A stretch of DNA of 22,709 nt from Pelobacter sp. UBA6812 (GCA_002452265.1 DKEW01000040.1:1-22709); one strand, 5' to 3'. Numbered from the stretch's first letter, positions 1-7,757 are shown. Numbers and translations: made by a program. Notes: a model not told the origin generated them from the sequence alone.

Positions 1-659
1 CCCAGCGCATAGCCGTCAAAACCGATATTCATGAGTTGCTCTGCGCTCTGACGGCGCAAATCGGGATACATCCCGCCTTGAACGATGCCGAACAAGGCCG
101 ATCCGTCCTGCGCGCTTCGGGCCTTTTTGGAACGCTCGGCCCAACGCGTTGACAAGGCGGTAGAGTCGGCAACATAAGTACGGGTGGAGGGATACGGGAT
201 ACATTCGTCGAATACCATAATGATATCCGCGCCCAAAGCCTCTTGTACGGCAATGGAGATTTCAGGGGTAAGCACTTGGTGGGACCCATCGAGATGAGAC
301 TGAAAACGTACCCCGTCCTCGGTAATTTTGCGCAACTGCCCCAGGCTGAAAACCTGAAAACCACCACTGTCGGTGAGAATCGGTCCGTCCCAGTTCATGA
401 AGCGATGCAACCCACCCAGGCGTTTCACCCGTTCGTGGCCAGGCCTTAGAAACAGATGATAGGTGTTGGCCAGGATAATCTGTGCACCTTCTGTCTTGAG
501 ATCTTCCGGCAAAATCGCCTTGACCGTACCCTGGGTGCCAACCGGCATGAATACGGGGGTATCAACTACGCCCCGCCGTGTTGTCATGCGCCCTCGACGG
601 GCCCGGCTATCCTTGTCCTGCTTTAATAGTTCAAACCTGAAATCGGTCACAGAAAACAT
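1..659 (-). CDS. tgt: Queuine/preQ1 tRNA-guanine transglycosylase, partial (C-terminus outside window)
   Basis: Tgt exchanges guanine-34 of GUN-anticodon tRNAs for preQ1 in the queuosine pathway, in the cytoplasm. The frame opens at the ATG at 659 and stays open to base 1, giving 219 complete codons of a protein usually about 370 residues long. Visible family motifs are DTPVFMPVGTQGTVKA (about 33-48), ANTYHLFLRPG (64-74), TDSGGFQVFSL (96-106, with D97 the expected general acid/base Asp) and GIVQGGMYPDLR near the window edge. The nucleophilic Asp and the zinc-binding Cys/His cluster lie in the missing part and cannot be checked. The gene starts 10 nt after the queA stop, so the two almost certainly share an mRNA, and their products act in consecutive steps on the same tRNA. 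Identity is secure. Confidence 0.97.
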   Translation of the reverse strand, partial: MFSVTDFRFELLKQDKDSRARRGRMTTRRGVVDTPVFMPVGTQGTVKAILPEDLKTEGAQIILANTYHLFLRPGHERVKRLGGLHRFMNWDGPILTDSGGFQVFSLGQLRKITEDGVRFQSHLDGSHQVLTPEISIAVQEALGADIIMVFDECIPYPSTRTYVADSTALSTRWAERSKKARSAQDGSALFGIVQGGMYPDLRRQSAEQLMNIGFDGYAL

Positions 660-669
660 ACTCTCTGGT

Positions 670-1701
670 TCAAAGGATCAACATACAGTCACCGTAGCTG
701 AAAAACCGGAAACGCTCCTCGACGGCCTGACGATATGCCTCAAGAATAAATTCTCTGCCAGCCAATGCCGCCACCAGAACCAACAAGGTGGAACAAGGCA
801 GGTGAAAATTGGTAATCAGACCATCGATGATACGAAACATGAACCCAGGACGTATAAACAGGTCACAGGTTCCCTCACCGGCCTGTAAAAGACCTTGATG
901 ATCGATAGCATACTCCAGGGTACGCGTAGTTGTCGTGCCAAGAGCAATAACCCTGCGACCTTGGGACTTGGCGAGATTGACGGCATCCGCTGTGGCCTGC
1001 GGAACGAAATAGTTTTCCTGGTGCATGCGGTGTTCGGTAATGTCATCGGTACGCACAGGCAAAAAGGTTCCCAAACCGACATGCAGGGTCAGGGAACGAA
1101 TTTCAACCCCCTTGGCAACCAGATCCTGCAGGATTTCATCGGTAAAATGCAATCCTGCGGTAGGGGCCGCAACCGCACCGGAGGTGCGGGCAAAAACGGT
1201 TTGATAGCGCGCGCGGTCTTCCACGGTTGCTTCGCGCCGAATATAGGGGGGCAAAGGGATACGTCCAACCTGCTCAAGCATTTGACTGAAATCACCCTCA
1301 CAGGAGAATTTCACATGCTTGTAGGGAGCCTCCCCCCCTTCAATCACAGTACCTTCAAGGCCATCGCCAAGCAACAGACGAGCTCCTGGACGAGGAGCCT
1401 TTGAACTTTTGGTCAGACAGGCCCAGATTTCTTCGGATCCGGGGAGGCGACGCACCAGGAACACCTCGATGCGTCCGCCGGTCTCTTTGCTTCCAAGCAA
1501 TCGCGCCGGTATTACACGCGTGTCGTTGAGGACCAGCACATCTCCGCTGCGAAACCAGTTGGCGATGTCAGCAAACTGCGCCAGTTGCGTCTTTTCAGTT
1601 GCCCGATCGAGAACCATCAACCGGGATGACTGCCGCTGCGCCAAAGGGTGCTGAGCAATCAGCTCCTCCGGCAACTCAAAATCAAAATCACTCAAACGCA
1701 T
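670..1701 (-). CDS. queA: S-adenosylmethionine:tRNA ribosyltransferase-isomerase
   Basis: QueA transfers and isomerises the ribosyl moiety of S-adenosylmethionine onto preQ1-tRNA, giving epoxyqueuosine. The 343-residue length is normal for the family. Recognisable segments are the start MRLSDFDFELPEELIAQHPL, GDVLVLNDTRVIPARLLG (about 53-70), the C-terminal half with SGAVAAPTAGLHFT, and the late segment GLITNFHLPCSTLLVLVAALAG. The ATG start is chosen because the family typically begins a few residues before the (F/Y)xxxLP segment. It lies directly upstream of tgt with a 10-nt gap, forming a queuosine operon. Upstream is a 202-bp gap with a perfect FNR-type palindrome and a good -10 hexamer, so transcription may respond to oxygen; that part is inference. 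Confidence 0.97.
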   Translation of the reverse strand: MRLSDFDFELPEELIAQHPLAQRQSSRLMVLDRATEKTQLAQFADIANWFRSGDVLVLNDTRVIPARLLGSKETGGRIEVFLVRRLPGSEEIWACLTKSSKAPRPGARLLLGDGLEGTVIEGGEAPYKHVKFSCEGDFSQMLEQVGRIPLPPYIRREATVEDRARYQTVFARTSGAVAAPTAGLHFTDEILQDLVAKGVEIRSLTLHVGLGTFLPVRTDDITEHRMHQENYFVPQATADAVNLAKSQGRRVIALGTTTTRTLEYAIDHQGLLQAGEGTCDLFIRPGFMFRIIDGLITNFHLPCSTLLVLVAALAGREFILEAYRQAVEERFRFFSYGDCMLIL

Positions 1702-1814
1702 TATTCAAAAAAGCCTATCTGCTGCACAAGGCATAAATAGCCTCAGCAATCAAACATACCTATGGAGTAAAGTCAACGCCTATCGGCTACTAGGTCTGCT
1801 ACTGCCACCCGGGT

Positions 1815-1820
1815 TTTATA
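1815..1820 (-). promoter_or_regulatory. Candidate -10 element for queA-tgt
   Basis: On the minus strand these bases read TATAAA, a five-of-six match to the sigma-70 -10 hexamer. The position 17 bp upstream has no usable -35 (CGGTAG), which would fit an activator-dependent promoter, and an FNR-type palindrome lies about 40 bp further upstream. A second, weaker alternative is TTGACT (1771-1776) with TTGATT (1748-1753), spacer 17. Neither is proven. Apart from these elements and a 9-bp inverted repeat (GCATCCCGG at 1825-1833, mirrored at 1896-1904), nothing else is seen in the 1702-1903 gap. Confidence 0.35.
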
Positions 1821-1856
1821 TTCCGCATCCCGGATACCTACCGGCTGAAAAGTATC

Positions 1857-1870
1857 TTGATGTACATCAA
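1857..1870. promoter_or_regulatory. Perfect FNR/CRP-type palindrome (TTGATGTACATCAA)
   Basis: The 14 bases are a perfect palindrome that matches the FNR-family consensus TTGAT-N4-ATCAA exactly. It lies 33 bp after the DUF2065 stop codon and about 155 bp upstream of queA. Its centre is about 55 bp upstream of the start predicted from the TATAAA -10 element, near but not exactly at a class I activator position. FNR-type regulators are widespread in anaerobic deltaproteobacteria; that this site is bound is inference. Confidence 0.45.
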
Positions 1871-1903
1871 AGATTATCGAAACATCCACCCCTGGCCGGG
1901 ATG

Positions 1904-2092
1904 CTATCCGCGAACGAGATAAACAAGCAATAAACCGCTCAACATCAGCATCAATCCCATGCTGCGCAGCGCACGATCGGGTAGCCCCATAAAACCAAGT
2001 AACAACCGTTTCATTCTTGGCGGTGAAAGAAACCAGGGAACCCCCTCAACAATCATCACTACCCCTGCAACGGTCACCAGAAAATCCATCAT
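1904..2092 (-). CDS. DUF2065 (YjeT-like) small inner-membrane protein
   Basis: A 62-residue protein of unknown function that I recognise as the DUF2065 family, whose E. coli member is YjeT. It consists of two hydrophobic segments (about residues 4-24 and 43-60) joined by a basic, cytoplasm-type loop with the family-like stretch EGVPWFLSPPRMKRLL. The ATG at 2092 is preceded by GGAGATGGATC, a reasonable ribosome binding site, and by a near-consensus promoter, which together support real expression. It is monocistronic or leads into queA-tgt; no clear terminator follows it. No function is assigned. Confidence 0.85.
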   Translation of the reverse strand: MMDFLVTVAGVVMIVEGVPWFLSPPRMKRLLLGFMGLPDRALRSMGLMLMLSGLLLVYLVRG

Positions 2093-2122
2093 GATCCATC
2101 TCCAATACCGACAAAGGGCGTC

Positions 2123-2151
2123 ATAGTAATCTTCCCCGCACAGCCTGTCAA
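2123..2151 (-). promoter_or_regulatory. Sigma-70-type promoter of the DUF2065 gene
   Basis: The minus strand carries TTGACA (2146-2151), a 17-bp spacer and TACTAT (2123-2128). This is a full -35 match and a five-of-six -10 match at ideal spacing, with a predicted start near 2116, about 24 nt before the ATG. The rest of the 2093-2252 gap shows no other clear signal and no convincing terminator for the upstream radical SAM gene. Confidence 0.75.
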
Positions 2152-2252
2152 GAATCCCGGGCGCTGACCCATCAGTCGCATGGAAAATGATACTTTTGCG
2201 GTATTAAAACAACTTGCAATTGAAAAACCGAAAGACGCGTGCCCGCACCGAA

Positions 2253-4115
2253 CTATTTCTTACGCGAACGTCTTGCTGATCGTTTTGCCACCAAAACTGG
2301 TTTACCGGGTATAGCTGGAGACCCTCCCAACAGTCGGGCGGCAACATCCTGACGTCCGCAGGCCTGCAATGCCTGCAATACATCATTTTTATTTTCGGGC
2401 ACATGCCATAATAACAGGGCTTTTTGCAACCGCCTTTCCTTAGGCGATTTGGCGACATGAACATGCTGCCCGGTCTCAGGATCCACACCCGTATGGTACA
2501 TGCAGGTAGCAAGAGTGCCAGGGGTCGGTGTAAATTCCTGGACCTGTTCAACCCGCAGACCGTTTTCTTTCAGAAACAGTGCCGTGTCGACCATATCCTC
2601 CAGAGTGCAACCGGGATGCCCGGCAATCATATACGGCACCACAGCCTGACGCTTATCCAAATCCCGGCTCTGCTGACGAAACCGTGCCAAAAAATCGGTA
2701 AAAGAGTCAGGACCGGGCTTGCGCATAATGTGGGCAACCTTGGCACTAAGGGTCTCAGGTGCCACTTTCAACAACCCGCCGACATGATGCTTCAGCAGTT
2801 GCCCGAAATAGCCCGGTTGGCGTTCCAGCAGATCCAGGCGCACACCCGATGCGACAAACACATGTTGCACGGCAGGCAGCAAACGCACCTTCTCCAGCAA
2901 AGAAACGGCGGCCCTATCATCTACCACAAGGTGCCGACATGGTTCCGGAAAAAGGCACCCTTCCCTGCGGCAGGATTTGCGCGCCTTGGGATGCCCGCAA
3001 CGCATGCCATACATATTGGCGGTCGGACCGCCCACATCGGTAATAGTCCCACGGAATTCAAGATCCTGTGCAATCGTCGACACTTCCGACACAATAGACA
3101 ATGGAGAACGCGACTGAATGATCTTACCCTGATGGGAGGCAATCGCGCAGAAGGCACAACCTCCGCAGCACCCGCGATGACTGGTTATGGAGAAGCGGAT
3201 CTGTTGAAATGCAGGAATAGATTCAGTGTAACTATGGTGGGGCCTGCGACTGAAGGGCAAGGCGTAGATATTATCAAGCTCCGACTGCGTAAGCGGAAGC
3301 GATGGTCTATTCACCAGAACCCAACGCGACCCGTGGCGTTGAACCACGGATTGTCCGCAGTAAGGATTGGCTTCGTGAACCGCCAGGCAATATGCGCGAT
3401 TAAAAGCATCGGGTTCATGGCTGACATCCTCATACGACGGAATCTCCACGCATTTTTCTGGCGGTGAAACGCAGATGACCGCGCTGCCGGGCAAATCAGA
3501 AATCTGACCGGGGTTTTCACCGGCGGCACAGCGTTGTGCCAGCTCCAGCAATGCCTTTTCCGCCATACCATAAAGCAACAGGTCGGCTTTTGCATCGATC
3601 AACACCGAACGACGTACCTGATCGGTCCAATAGTCGAAGTGAGCCAGACGCCGCAAACTTGCTTCAATGCCACCTATTACAACCGGCAAGCCCTTAAAGG
3701 CCCCCTTGATTGCAGCGGTGTACGCGATGACAGCGCGATTTGGTCGCGCACCGGCCCTTCCGCCTGGCGTATAAGCGTCATTGCTGCGAAGCTTGCGTGC
3801 AGCGGTGTAGTGATTAACCATGGAATCCATGGCCCCAGCTGAAACCGCAGCAAACAAACGCGGCCGCCCCATGACACGCAAGGCCTCAGGTTTTCGCCAG
3901 TCAGGTTGGGCAAGAATACCAACGCGAAAGCCATGACTCACAAGAAAACGCGCCAACAGCGGTACCCCAAACGCAGGGTGATCGATATAGGCATCCCCAC
4001 TAACGAACAGAATGTCGAGATCACTCCAACCCCATGCGGCCATTTCTTTCCGATTGGTCGGCAAGAAATCCGTATAGTGATGCAACTTGGAGGACCTGGA
4101 GCCCTTATCAGCCAC
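2253..4115 (-). CDS. YgiQ-family (UPF0313) radical SAM protein
   Basis: A 620-residue member of the YgiQ family, whose reaction is not established to my knowledge. The N-terminal YgiQ segment (about 1-300) contains DILFVSGDAYIDHPAFG and VVIGGIEASLRRLAHFDYW. The radical SAM motif is RGCCGGCAFC, with cluster cysteines C316, C320 and C323 in the CxxxCxxC pattern. A family-typical cysteine-rich insert follows (C373, C382, C387, C393), then PYMIAGHPGCTLEDM and a basic C-terminal tail. The start is a GTG at 4115 with a weak, distant AAAGGA; this start is needed to keep the conserved FLPTNRKEM segment, and an internal ATG would remove it. It follows argC by 37 nt with no terminator between, so cotranscription is likely. 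No neighbour points to a substrate. Confidence 0.92.
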   Translation of the reverse strand: MADKGSRSSKLHHYTDFLPTNRKEMAAWGWSDLDILFVSGDAYIDHPAFGVPLLARFLVSHGFRVGILAQPDWRKPEALRVMGRPRLFAAVSAGAMDSMVNHYTAARKLRSNDAYTPGGRAGARPNRAVIAYTAAIKGAFKGLPVVIGGIEASLRRLAHFDYWTDQVRRSVLIDAKADLLLYGMAEKALLELAQRCAAGENPGQISDLPGSAVICVSPPEKCVEIPSYEDVSHEPDAFNRAYCLAVHEANPYCGQSVVQRHGSRWVLVNRPSLPLTQSELDNIYALPFSRRPHHSYTESIPAFQQIRFSITSHRGCCGGCAFCAIASHQGKIIQSRSPLSIVSEVSTIAQDLEFRGTITDVGGPTANMYGMRCGHPKARKSCRREGCLFPEPCRHLVVDDRAAVSLLEKVRLLPAVQHVFVASGVRLDLLERQPGYFGQLLKHHVGGLLKVAPETLSAKVAHIMRKPGPDSFTDFLARFRQQSRDLDKRQAVVPYMIAGHPGCTLEDMVDTALFLKENGLRVEQVQEFTPTPGTLATCMYHTGVDPETGQHVHVAKSPKERRLQKALLLWHVPENKNDVLQALQACGRQDVAARLLGGSPAIPGKPVLVAKRSARRSRKK

Positions 4116-4152
4116 GTTAATACCGATCCTTTGACAAGACTAACCCTCAACC

Positions 4153-5190
4153 TCAGGGGAACAGAGGCAGATCCTTCAACCCACGGTCTTCCGCCCACCC
4201 CTGCATCAGATTCATATTCTGCACAGCCTGACTGGCGGCTCCCTTGAGCAGGTTATCAATAACAGACACAATAATGGCACGCCCGGTGCGGGGATCACTG
4301 ACCACGCCGATATTGCAGCAGTTACTACCACGAACATGCAGGATATTGGGGAGATCTCCCGCAGGATGAACCCGTACGAAAGGCTCGCCTGAATAACGTT
4401 GCGCATATAATTGCTGGAGGGCGGCGGTATCCATGGACTGCATCAAAGAGGCGTAGCATGTCGAAAGGATCCCACGACTTACCGGCAGCAGATGGGGGGT
4501 AAAACTTACCTGCACCGGCTGGCCCGACAAATGCCCCAAGGTTTGTTCAATTTCAGGAGTGTGCCGGTGCGAAGCGACACCGTAGGCTTTAAACCCTTCG
4601 TTGACTTCGCAATAAAGGCTGCCAACCTTGGCGGAACGGCCTGCGCCGCTAGTGCCGGATTTACTGTCGACGATCAGAGATTTCAGATCGACCAACCCCT
4701 TTTCAAGCAATGGAGCCAGCCCGAGAGCAATGCTGGTAGGATAACAACCGGGATTGGCGACAAGGCGTGCCCCCCGCACCTTATCCCGAAAAAGTTCCGG
4801 CAATCCATAAACCGCCTCATCCAACAACTCCGGGCTGGTATGTTTGTCGTACCAAGTTTCATAAACCTTGACATCGTGCAACCTGTAATCGGCTGACAGG
4901 TCGACAACTTTTTTACCGGCATTAAGTAGATCAGGGACCACCGCCATAGCTGCCTTGTGGGGCAAAGCGGTAAAAACAAAATCGGACTTCTGGATAATAA
5001 GATCGAGGTCGACAGGATCAAACTGAAGGTCGATACGCCCCAGAAGCGAAGGGAACACACTGGAGATACTCGTACCGGCATTCTGCCGGGAAGTCACACA
5101 AGTGATCTCAATTTCTGGATGATTAAGCAGCAATCGGATCAGTTCAACACCGGTATATCCGCTTGCACCGACAATGGCAACTTTCAGCAT
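4153..5190 (-). CDS. argC: N-acetyl-gamma-glutamyl-phosphate reductase
   Basis: ArgC reduces N-acetylglutamyl phosphate to the semialdehyde with NADPH, the third step of arginine synthesis. The 345-residue protein shows the Rossmann motif VGASGYTGVELIRLL (7-21), the catalytic cysteine C149 in ANPGCYPT, and HRHTPEI (about 228-234) containing the expected active-site histidine. A strong ribosome binding site (GAGGAGG) sits 5 nt before the ATG. The odd feature is a perfect 26-bp terminator-like palindrome ending 20 nt before the start codon, leaving little room for a promoter. A weak candidate, TTTACA with TGTATT, lies upstream of the hairpin. No other arginine genes are in the window. Confidence 0.97.
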   Translation of the reverse strand: MLKVAIVGASGYTGVELIRLLLNHPEIEITCVTSRQNAGTSISSVFPSLLGRIDLQFDPVDLDLIIQKSDFVFTALPHKAAMAVVPDLLNAGKKVVDLSADYRLHDVKVYETWYDKHTSPELLDEAVYGLPELFRDKVRGARLVANPGCYPTSIALGLAPLLEKGLVDLKSLIVDSKSGTSGAGRSAKVGSLYCEVNEGFKAYGVASHRHTPEIEQTLGHLSGQPVQVSFTPHLLPVSRGILSTCYASLMQSMDTAALQQLYAQRYSGEPFVRVHPAGDLPNILHVRGSNCCNIGVVSDPRTGRAIIVSVIDNLLKGAASQAVQNMNLMQGWAEDRGLKDLPLFP

Positions 5191-5210
5191 GACAACCTCC
5201 TCAAAAGCGA

Positions 5211-5236
5211 AAAGGGAAACCCGCGGGTTTCCCTTT
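5211..5236 (-). terminator. Terminator hairpin after rplM-rpsI, abutting argC
   Basis: A perfect 26-bp palindrome (two 13-bp arms beginning AAAGGGAAACCCG) lies 56 nt downstream of the rpsI stop. On the minus strand the hairpin ends in a T-rich stretch (CCCTTTTCGCTTTTG). It fits a Rho-independent terminator for the ribosomal protein mRNA, with a slightly interrupted U tract, but it is only 20 nt from the argC ATG. Confidence 0.75.
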
Positions 5237-5292
5237 GCACCATGACTGAAAAAATACAGACCCGAATCATCCCGGCCTGTAAAGTACCAGGA

Positions 5293-5685
5293 TTAACGTT
5301 TGGAGAACTGGAACGCCGCACGGGCAGCTTTGCGACCGTATTTTTTACGTTCCTTGGCACGACTATCACGAGTAATGAAGCCGGCTTTTTTAAGCACTGC
5401 ACGCAATGCAGGATCAACTTCCAACAAAGCCTTGGTAATGCCATGCTTGATGGCACCGGCCTGCCCGGAAGGACCGCCACCGCATACGTTCACTTGAATA
5501 TCGAACTTACCCATATTATCAGTCAGTTCGAGAGGTTGGCGGATAACCATTTTAGAGGTTTCCCGACCGAAGTACTCGTCCAGAGTGCGACGATTAACAG
5601 TAATGTTGCCTTCGCCCGGCTTCAGCCAGACGCGGGCAATGGAAGTTTTTCTCTTGCCGGTTGCGTAGAACCTTTGTTCGGCCAT
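5293..5685 (-). CDS. rpsI: 30S ribosomal protein S9
   Basis: S9 is a small-subunit protein whose C-terminal tail reaches the P-site tRNA. The 130-residue length is standard. Visible hallmarks are YATGKRKTSIARVWLKPGEG (about 7-26), the glycine-rich GGGPSGQAGAIKHGI, and the basic C-terminus DSRAKERKKYGRKAARAAFQFSKR that ends with the family-typical Lys-Arg. It sits 28 nt after rplM, the near-universal bacterial pairing, and the ATG has an upstream CAGGAG ribosome binding site. A strong palindromic terminator follows. Confidence 0.99.
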   Translation of the reverse strand: MAEQRFYATGKRKTSIARVWLKPGEGNITVNRRTLDEYFGRETSKMVIRQPLELTDNMGKFDIQVNVCGGGPSGQAGAIKHGITKALLEVDPALRAVLKKAGFITRDSRAKERKKYGRKAARAAFQFSKR

Positions 5686-5713
5686 CTTTATCTCCTGACT
5701 CGGCTCTGAATTC

Positions 5714-6142
5714 TTAGACGTTCAGTTCAAGCGGCTGCTGAGCGTCGTGGGGATGGTCACTGCCGGCATAAACCTTCAGTTTCCGCAACATATCGCGCCC
5801 CAATTTGTTCTTGGGCAGCATGCCCTTGACAGCCTTCTTAATCACATCCTCGGGTTTTTTTTCAAGCATCTGGGCGGCGGTGGCTTCACGCAATCCCCCC
5901 GGATATCCCGAATGATGATAGTACATTTTGGCGGCCAGCTTGTTACCGGTCAGCTTGACTTTCTCAGCATTCACGACAACGACAAAATCGCCGGTATCGA
6001 CGCTAGGGGAGTAGATAGCTTTATGCTTCCCCCGCAGAACACGAGCAATTTCAGTCGCTGCTCGACCCAGCACTTTACCGTCCAGATCCACAATATACCA
6101 GTTTTTTTTGATCTCGGATTTTTTTGCTACCTGCGTGCTCAT
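5714..6142 (-). CDS. rplM: 50S ribosomal protein L13
   Basis: L13 is an early-assembling large-subunit protein. From the chosen start (MSTQVAKK) it has 142 residues, the usual length. Motifs include WYIVDLDGKVLGRAATEIARVLRGKHK, VNAEKVKLTGNK, and PKNKLGRDMLRKLKVYAGSDHPHDAQQP. The frame is open for 39 further codons upstream, to 6259, but that extension overlaps the end of truA and lies across the promoter. The ATG at 6142 has GAGAGGAAGCC directly before it, so the shorter form is preferred. It is cotranscribed with rpsI from the promoter at 6198-6226. The leader is about 50 nt; I cannot say whether it holds an autoregulatory structure. Confidence 0.98.
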   Translation of the reverse strand: MSTQVAKKSEIKKNWYIVDLDGKVLGRAATEIARVLRGKHKAIYSPSVDTGDFVVVVNAEKVKLTGNKLAAKMYYHHSGYPGGLREATAAQMLEKKPEDVIKKAVKGMLPKNKLGRDMLRKLKVYAGSDHPHDAQQPLELNV

Positions 6143-6197
6143 GGCTTCCTCTCTATGCGTAAACTGTGATTTTCGTAACGGGACCACAGGACAACAG

Positions 6198-6226
6198 AAG
6201 TTAACGGAAACCCCCTGCCATGTCAA
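6198..6226 (-). promoter_or_regulatory. Sigma-70-type promoter of rplM-rpsI
   Basis: The minus strand reads TTGACA (6221-6226), a 17-bp spacer and TAACTT (6198-6203). The -35 is perfect and the -10 moderate. It lies in the 113-bp gap between truA and rplM, with a predicted start near 6191. Confidence 0.65.
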
Positions 6227-6255
6227 GGTCTTTTTGCCTTTAGCGACAGACAATT

Positions 6256-6993
6256 TCACTCATAAAACACCTCCATAAGACAAAGGCCCTGAGGAGGGGC
6301 TGTCACACCGGCCTGCGCACGACGACAATCGATCAACATGTCGCTGATTTCTTGCGGCACCCTCATCCCGCGCCCTACTTCAACAAGAGTACCGACCATA
6401 ATGCGTATCATGTTACGCAAAAAGCCACCGCCGCGCACATCGACATGAATAAGAGCATCCGCCTCGGTCACATCGACGGAAAATATCTCGCGCACCGTAG
6501 TGCGGGCAGAACAACCCGTAGCTCGAAAAGCTGAAAAGTCATGCCGCCCGATAAACAGCGCGGCAGCCTGACGCATTCTCGCCAGATCGAGGCTGTTTCG
6601 CACATGCCAACAGTAACGCCCGACAAGGGGCGAGCGAACCGGACCAGGACAGATCGTGTAACGATACCATTTTCCCGTCGCACTGTAACGAGCATGAAAA
6701 TCATCAGGCACTTCTGCTGCATCCCGTACCACGATATCACAAGGCAGCAATCGGTTAACCCCTTCACGATAGGCCCGCATGGGCAAAAGACGGTCCGTCA
6801 CAAAATGCGCGACCATGCCACGCGCATGCACCCCCGCATCGGTACGCCCGGACGAATAAAGCACAGGCGCACTACCGCACACTTTTTCCAAAGCTTCCTC
6901 AACCACCTGCTGAACAGAAACACCGTTGGGTTGCCGTTGCCAGCCAACATATTGCGTACCATCGTATTCAATAATAAGCCGAACAACGCTCAT
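6256..6993 (-). CDS. truA: tRNA pseudouridine(38-40) synthase TruA
   Basis: TruA makes pseudouridine at positions 38-40 of the tRNA anticodon arm. The chosen ATG gives 245 residues, normal for the family. It shows LIIEYDGTQYVGWQRQ (6-21), the catalytic aspartate D52 in SGRTDAGVHA, and the C-terminal segment GGGFLRNMIRIMVGTLVEVGRG. An open frame extends 8 codons further up to 7017. The ATG at 6993 is preferred because it forms a 4-base ATGA overlap with the stop of the upstream membrane-protein gene, implying translational coupling, and because the family begins just before the Y-D-G-T-x-Y/F motif. The promoter of rplM follows after its stop. Confidence 0.97.
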   Translation of the reverse strand: MSVVRLIIEYDGTQYVGWQRQPNGVSVQQVVEEALEKVCGSAPVLYSSGRTDAGVHARGMVAHFVTDRLLPMRAYREGVNRLLPCDIVVRDAAEVPDDFHARYSATGKWYRYTICPGPVRSPLVGRYCWHVRNSLDLARMRQAAALFIGRHDFSAFRATGCSARTTVREIFSVDVTEADALIHVDVRGGGFLRNMIRIMVGTLVEVGRGMRVPQEISDMLIDCRRAQAGVTAPPQGLCLMEVFYE

Positions 6994-7757
6994 GGCAACC
7001 CCCAGAACCAAAACCACAAAAAAACCAGAGACATCAAGACCATCCCCACTTCAGACCGCTTACACTTCTCGGTAGTTGACGGCGACAAATTCAGCAATGG
7101 ATGATCGCCAACCATGACAGTCTCCACCAGGTTTTCGGCAGTCACAAGCAAACGGTCAATCATATGAAATAAATCCACAAGCACACGATTTAACCCCCGC
7201 CGGCGACACACCGCTGCTTGCAGACGATGTTGATGCACAGCAAAAATTTCATCTTGAACTATCGGCACCCAAATCAAAACGAGTAACGCATGCCGGCCAA
7301 GACGATTAACTGGAAGGATGTTTCTGAAGGGTCGCATTATTCCGACCAAAGATGCTGCCAGCACAGGAACCGGAGTGCTGACACAAAACAACGAAGCAAA
7401 CACAACAGCCAAGGTCAATCGCCAAACCACCAAACCTCCATCGAGCAGTCCATTCAAAGACAGAAAAGAGACCCCCATGATAGTCGATCCAGTACCAGAG
7501 AACAAATGCAACAGCAAGCCCGTACATAAAATCCATCGCATTGCGTAGAGACGGCGCACGATTCTGAAACGTGCCCCCCTGATGAGAAACACCCCCAAAA
7601 GAGCCACCACAGACAGTATGCACAGGCGCCAGAGCTGCACCGCAGAAAAGACAGAAATCAACAATACAGCTAACGAAAAAAATTTGGTGCGAGGATCGAG
7701 TTTTGAGAGAAACCCTGGTCGAATAGCGTCATGGGGTAAAAAATAATCTCTGACCAT
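6990..7757 (-). CDS. EcfT/CbiQ-like transmembrane protein, orphan
   Basis: A 255-residue polytopic membrane protein that resembles the T (scaffold) component of energy-coupling-factor transporters. Support is the N-terminal LSKLDPRTKFF (about 18-27), where CbiQ/EcfT proteins carry LxxLDPRxK, about five hydrophobic segments (roughly 28-60, 75-95, 108-128, 156-168, 238-254), and a cytoplasmic-type basic stretch. The first coupling motif, normally AxxARG, appears as AAVCRRRGLN (181-190), and the second ARG-type motif is not obvious, so coupling to an EcfA ATPase is uncertain. No ATPase or substrate-binding S component is nearby. The frame is open with a TTG to 7775, but that codon falls inside the asd terminator; the ATG at 7757 behind GGTGAG is preferred. 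It overlaps truA by 4 bases. Family moderately sure, function not. Confidence 0.75.
   Translation of the reverse strand: MVRDYFLPHDAIRPGFLSKLDPRTKFFSLAVLLISVFSAVQLWRLCILSVVALLGVFLIRGARFRIVRRLYAMRWILCTGLLLHLFSGTGSTIMGVSFLSLNGLLDGGLVVWRLTLAVVFASLFCVSTPVPVLAASLVGIMRPFRNILPVNRLGRHALLVLIWVPIVQDEIFAVHQHRLQAAVCRRRGLNRVLVDLFHMIDRLLVTAENLVETVMVGDHPLLNLSPSTTEKCKRSEVGMVLMSLVFLWFWFWGLP

Noticed and set aside
463..1404. Plus-strand open frames opposite tgt and queA
   Set aside because: They are antisense shadows of genes with clear family motifs and have no recognisable protein features of their own.
2424..3467. 347-codon plus-strand open frame opposite the radical SAM gene
   Set aside because: It is antisense to a well-conserved YgiQ-family gene; its composition is low in hydrophobic order and shows no motif.
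6143..6259. 39-residue N-terminal extension of L13
   Set aside because: It overlaps the truA stop and covers the rplM promoter; the ATG at 6142 has a good ribosome binding site and gives the standard 142-residue length.
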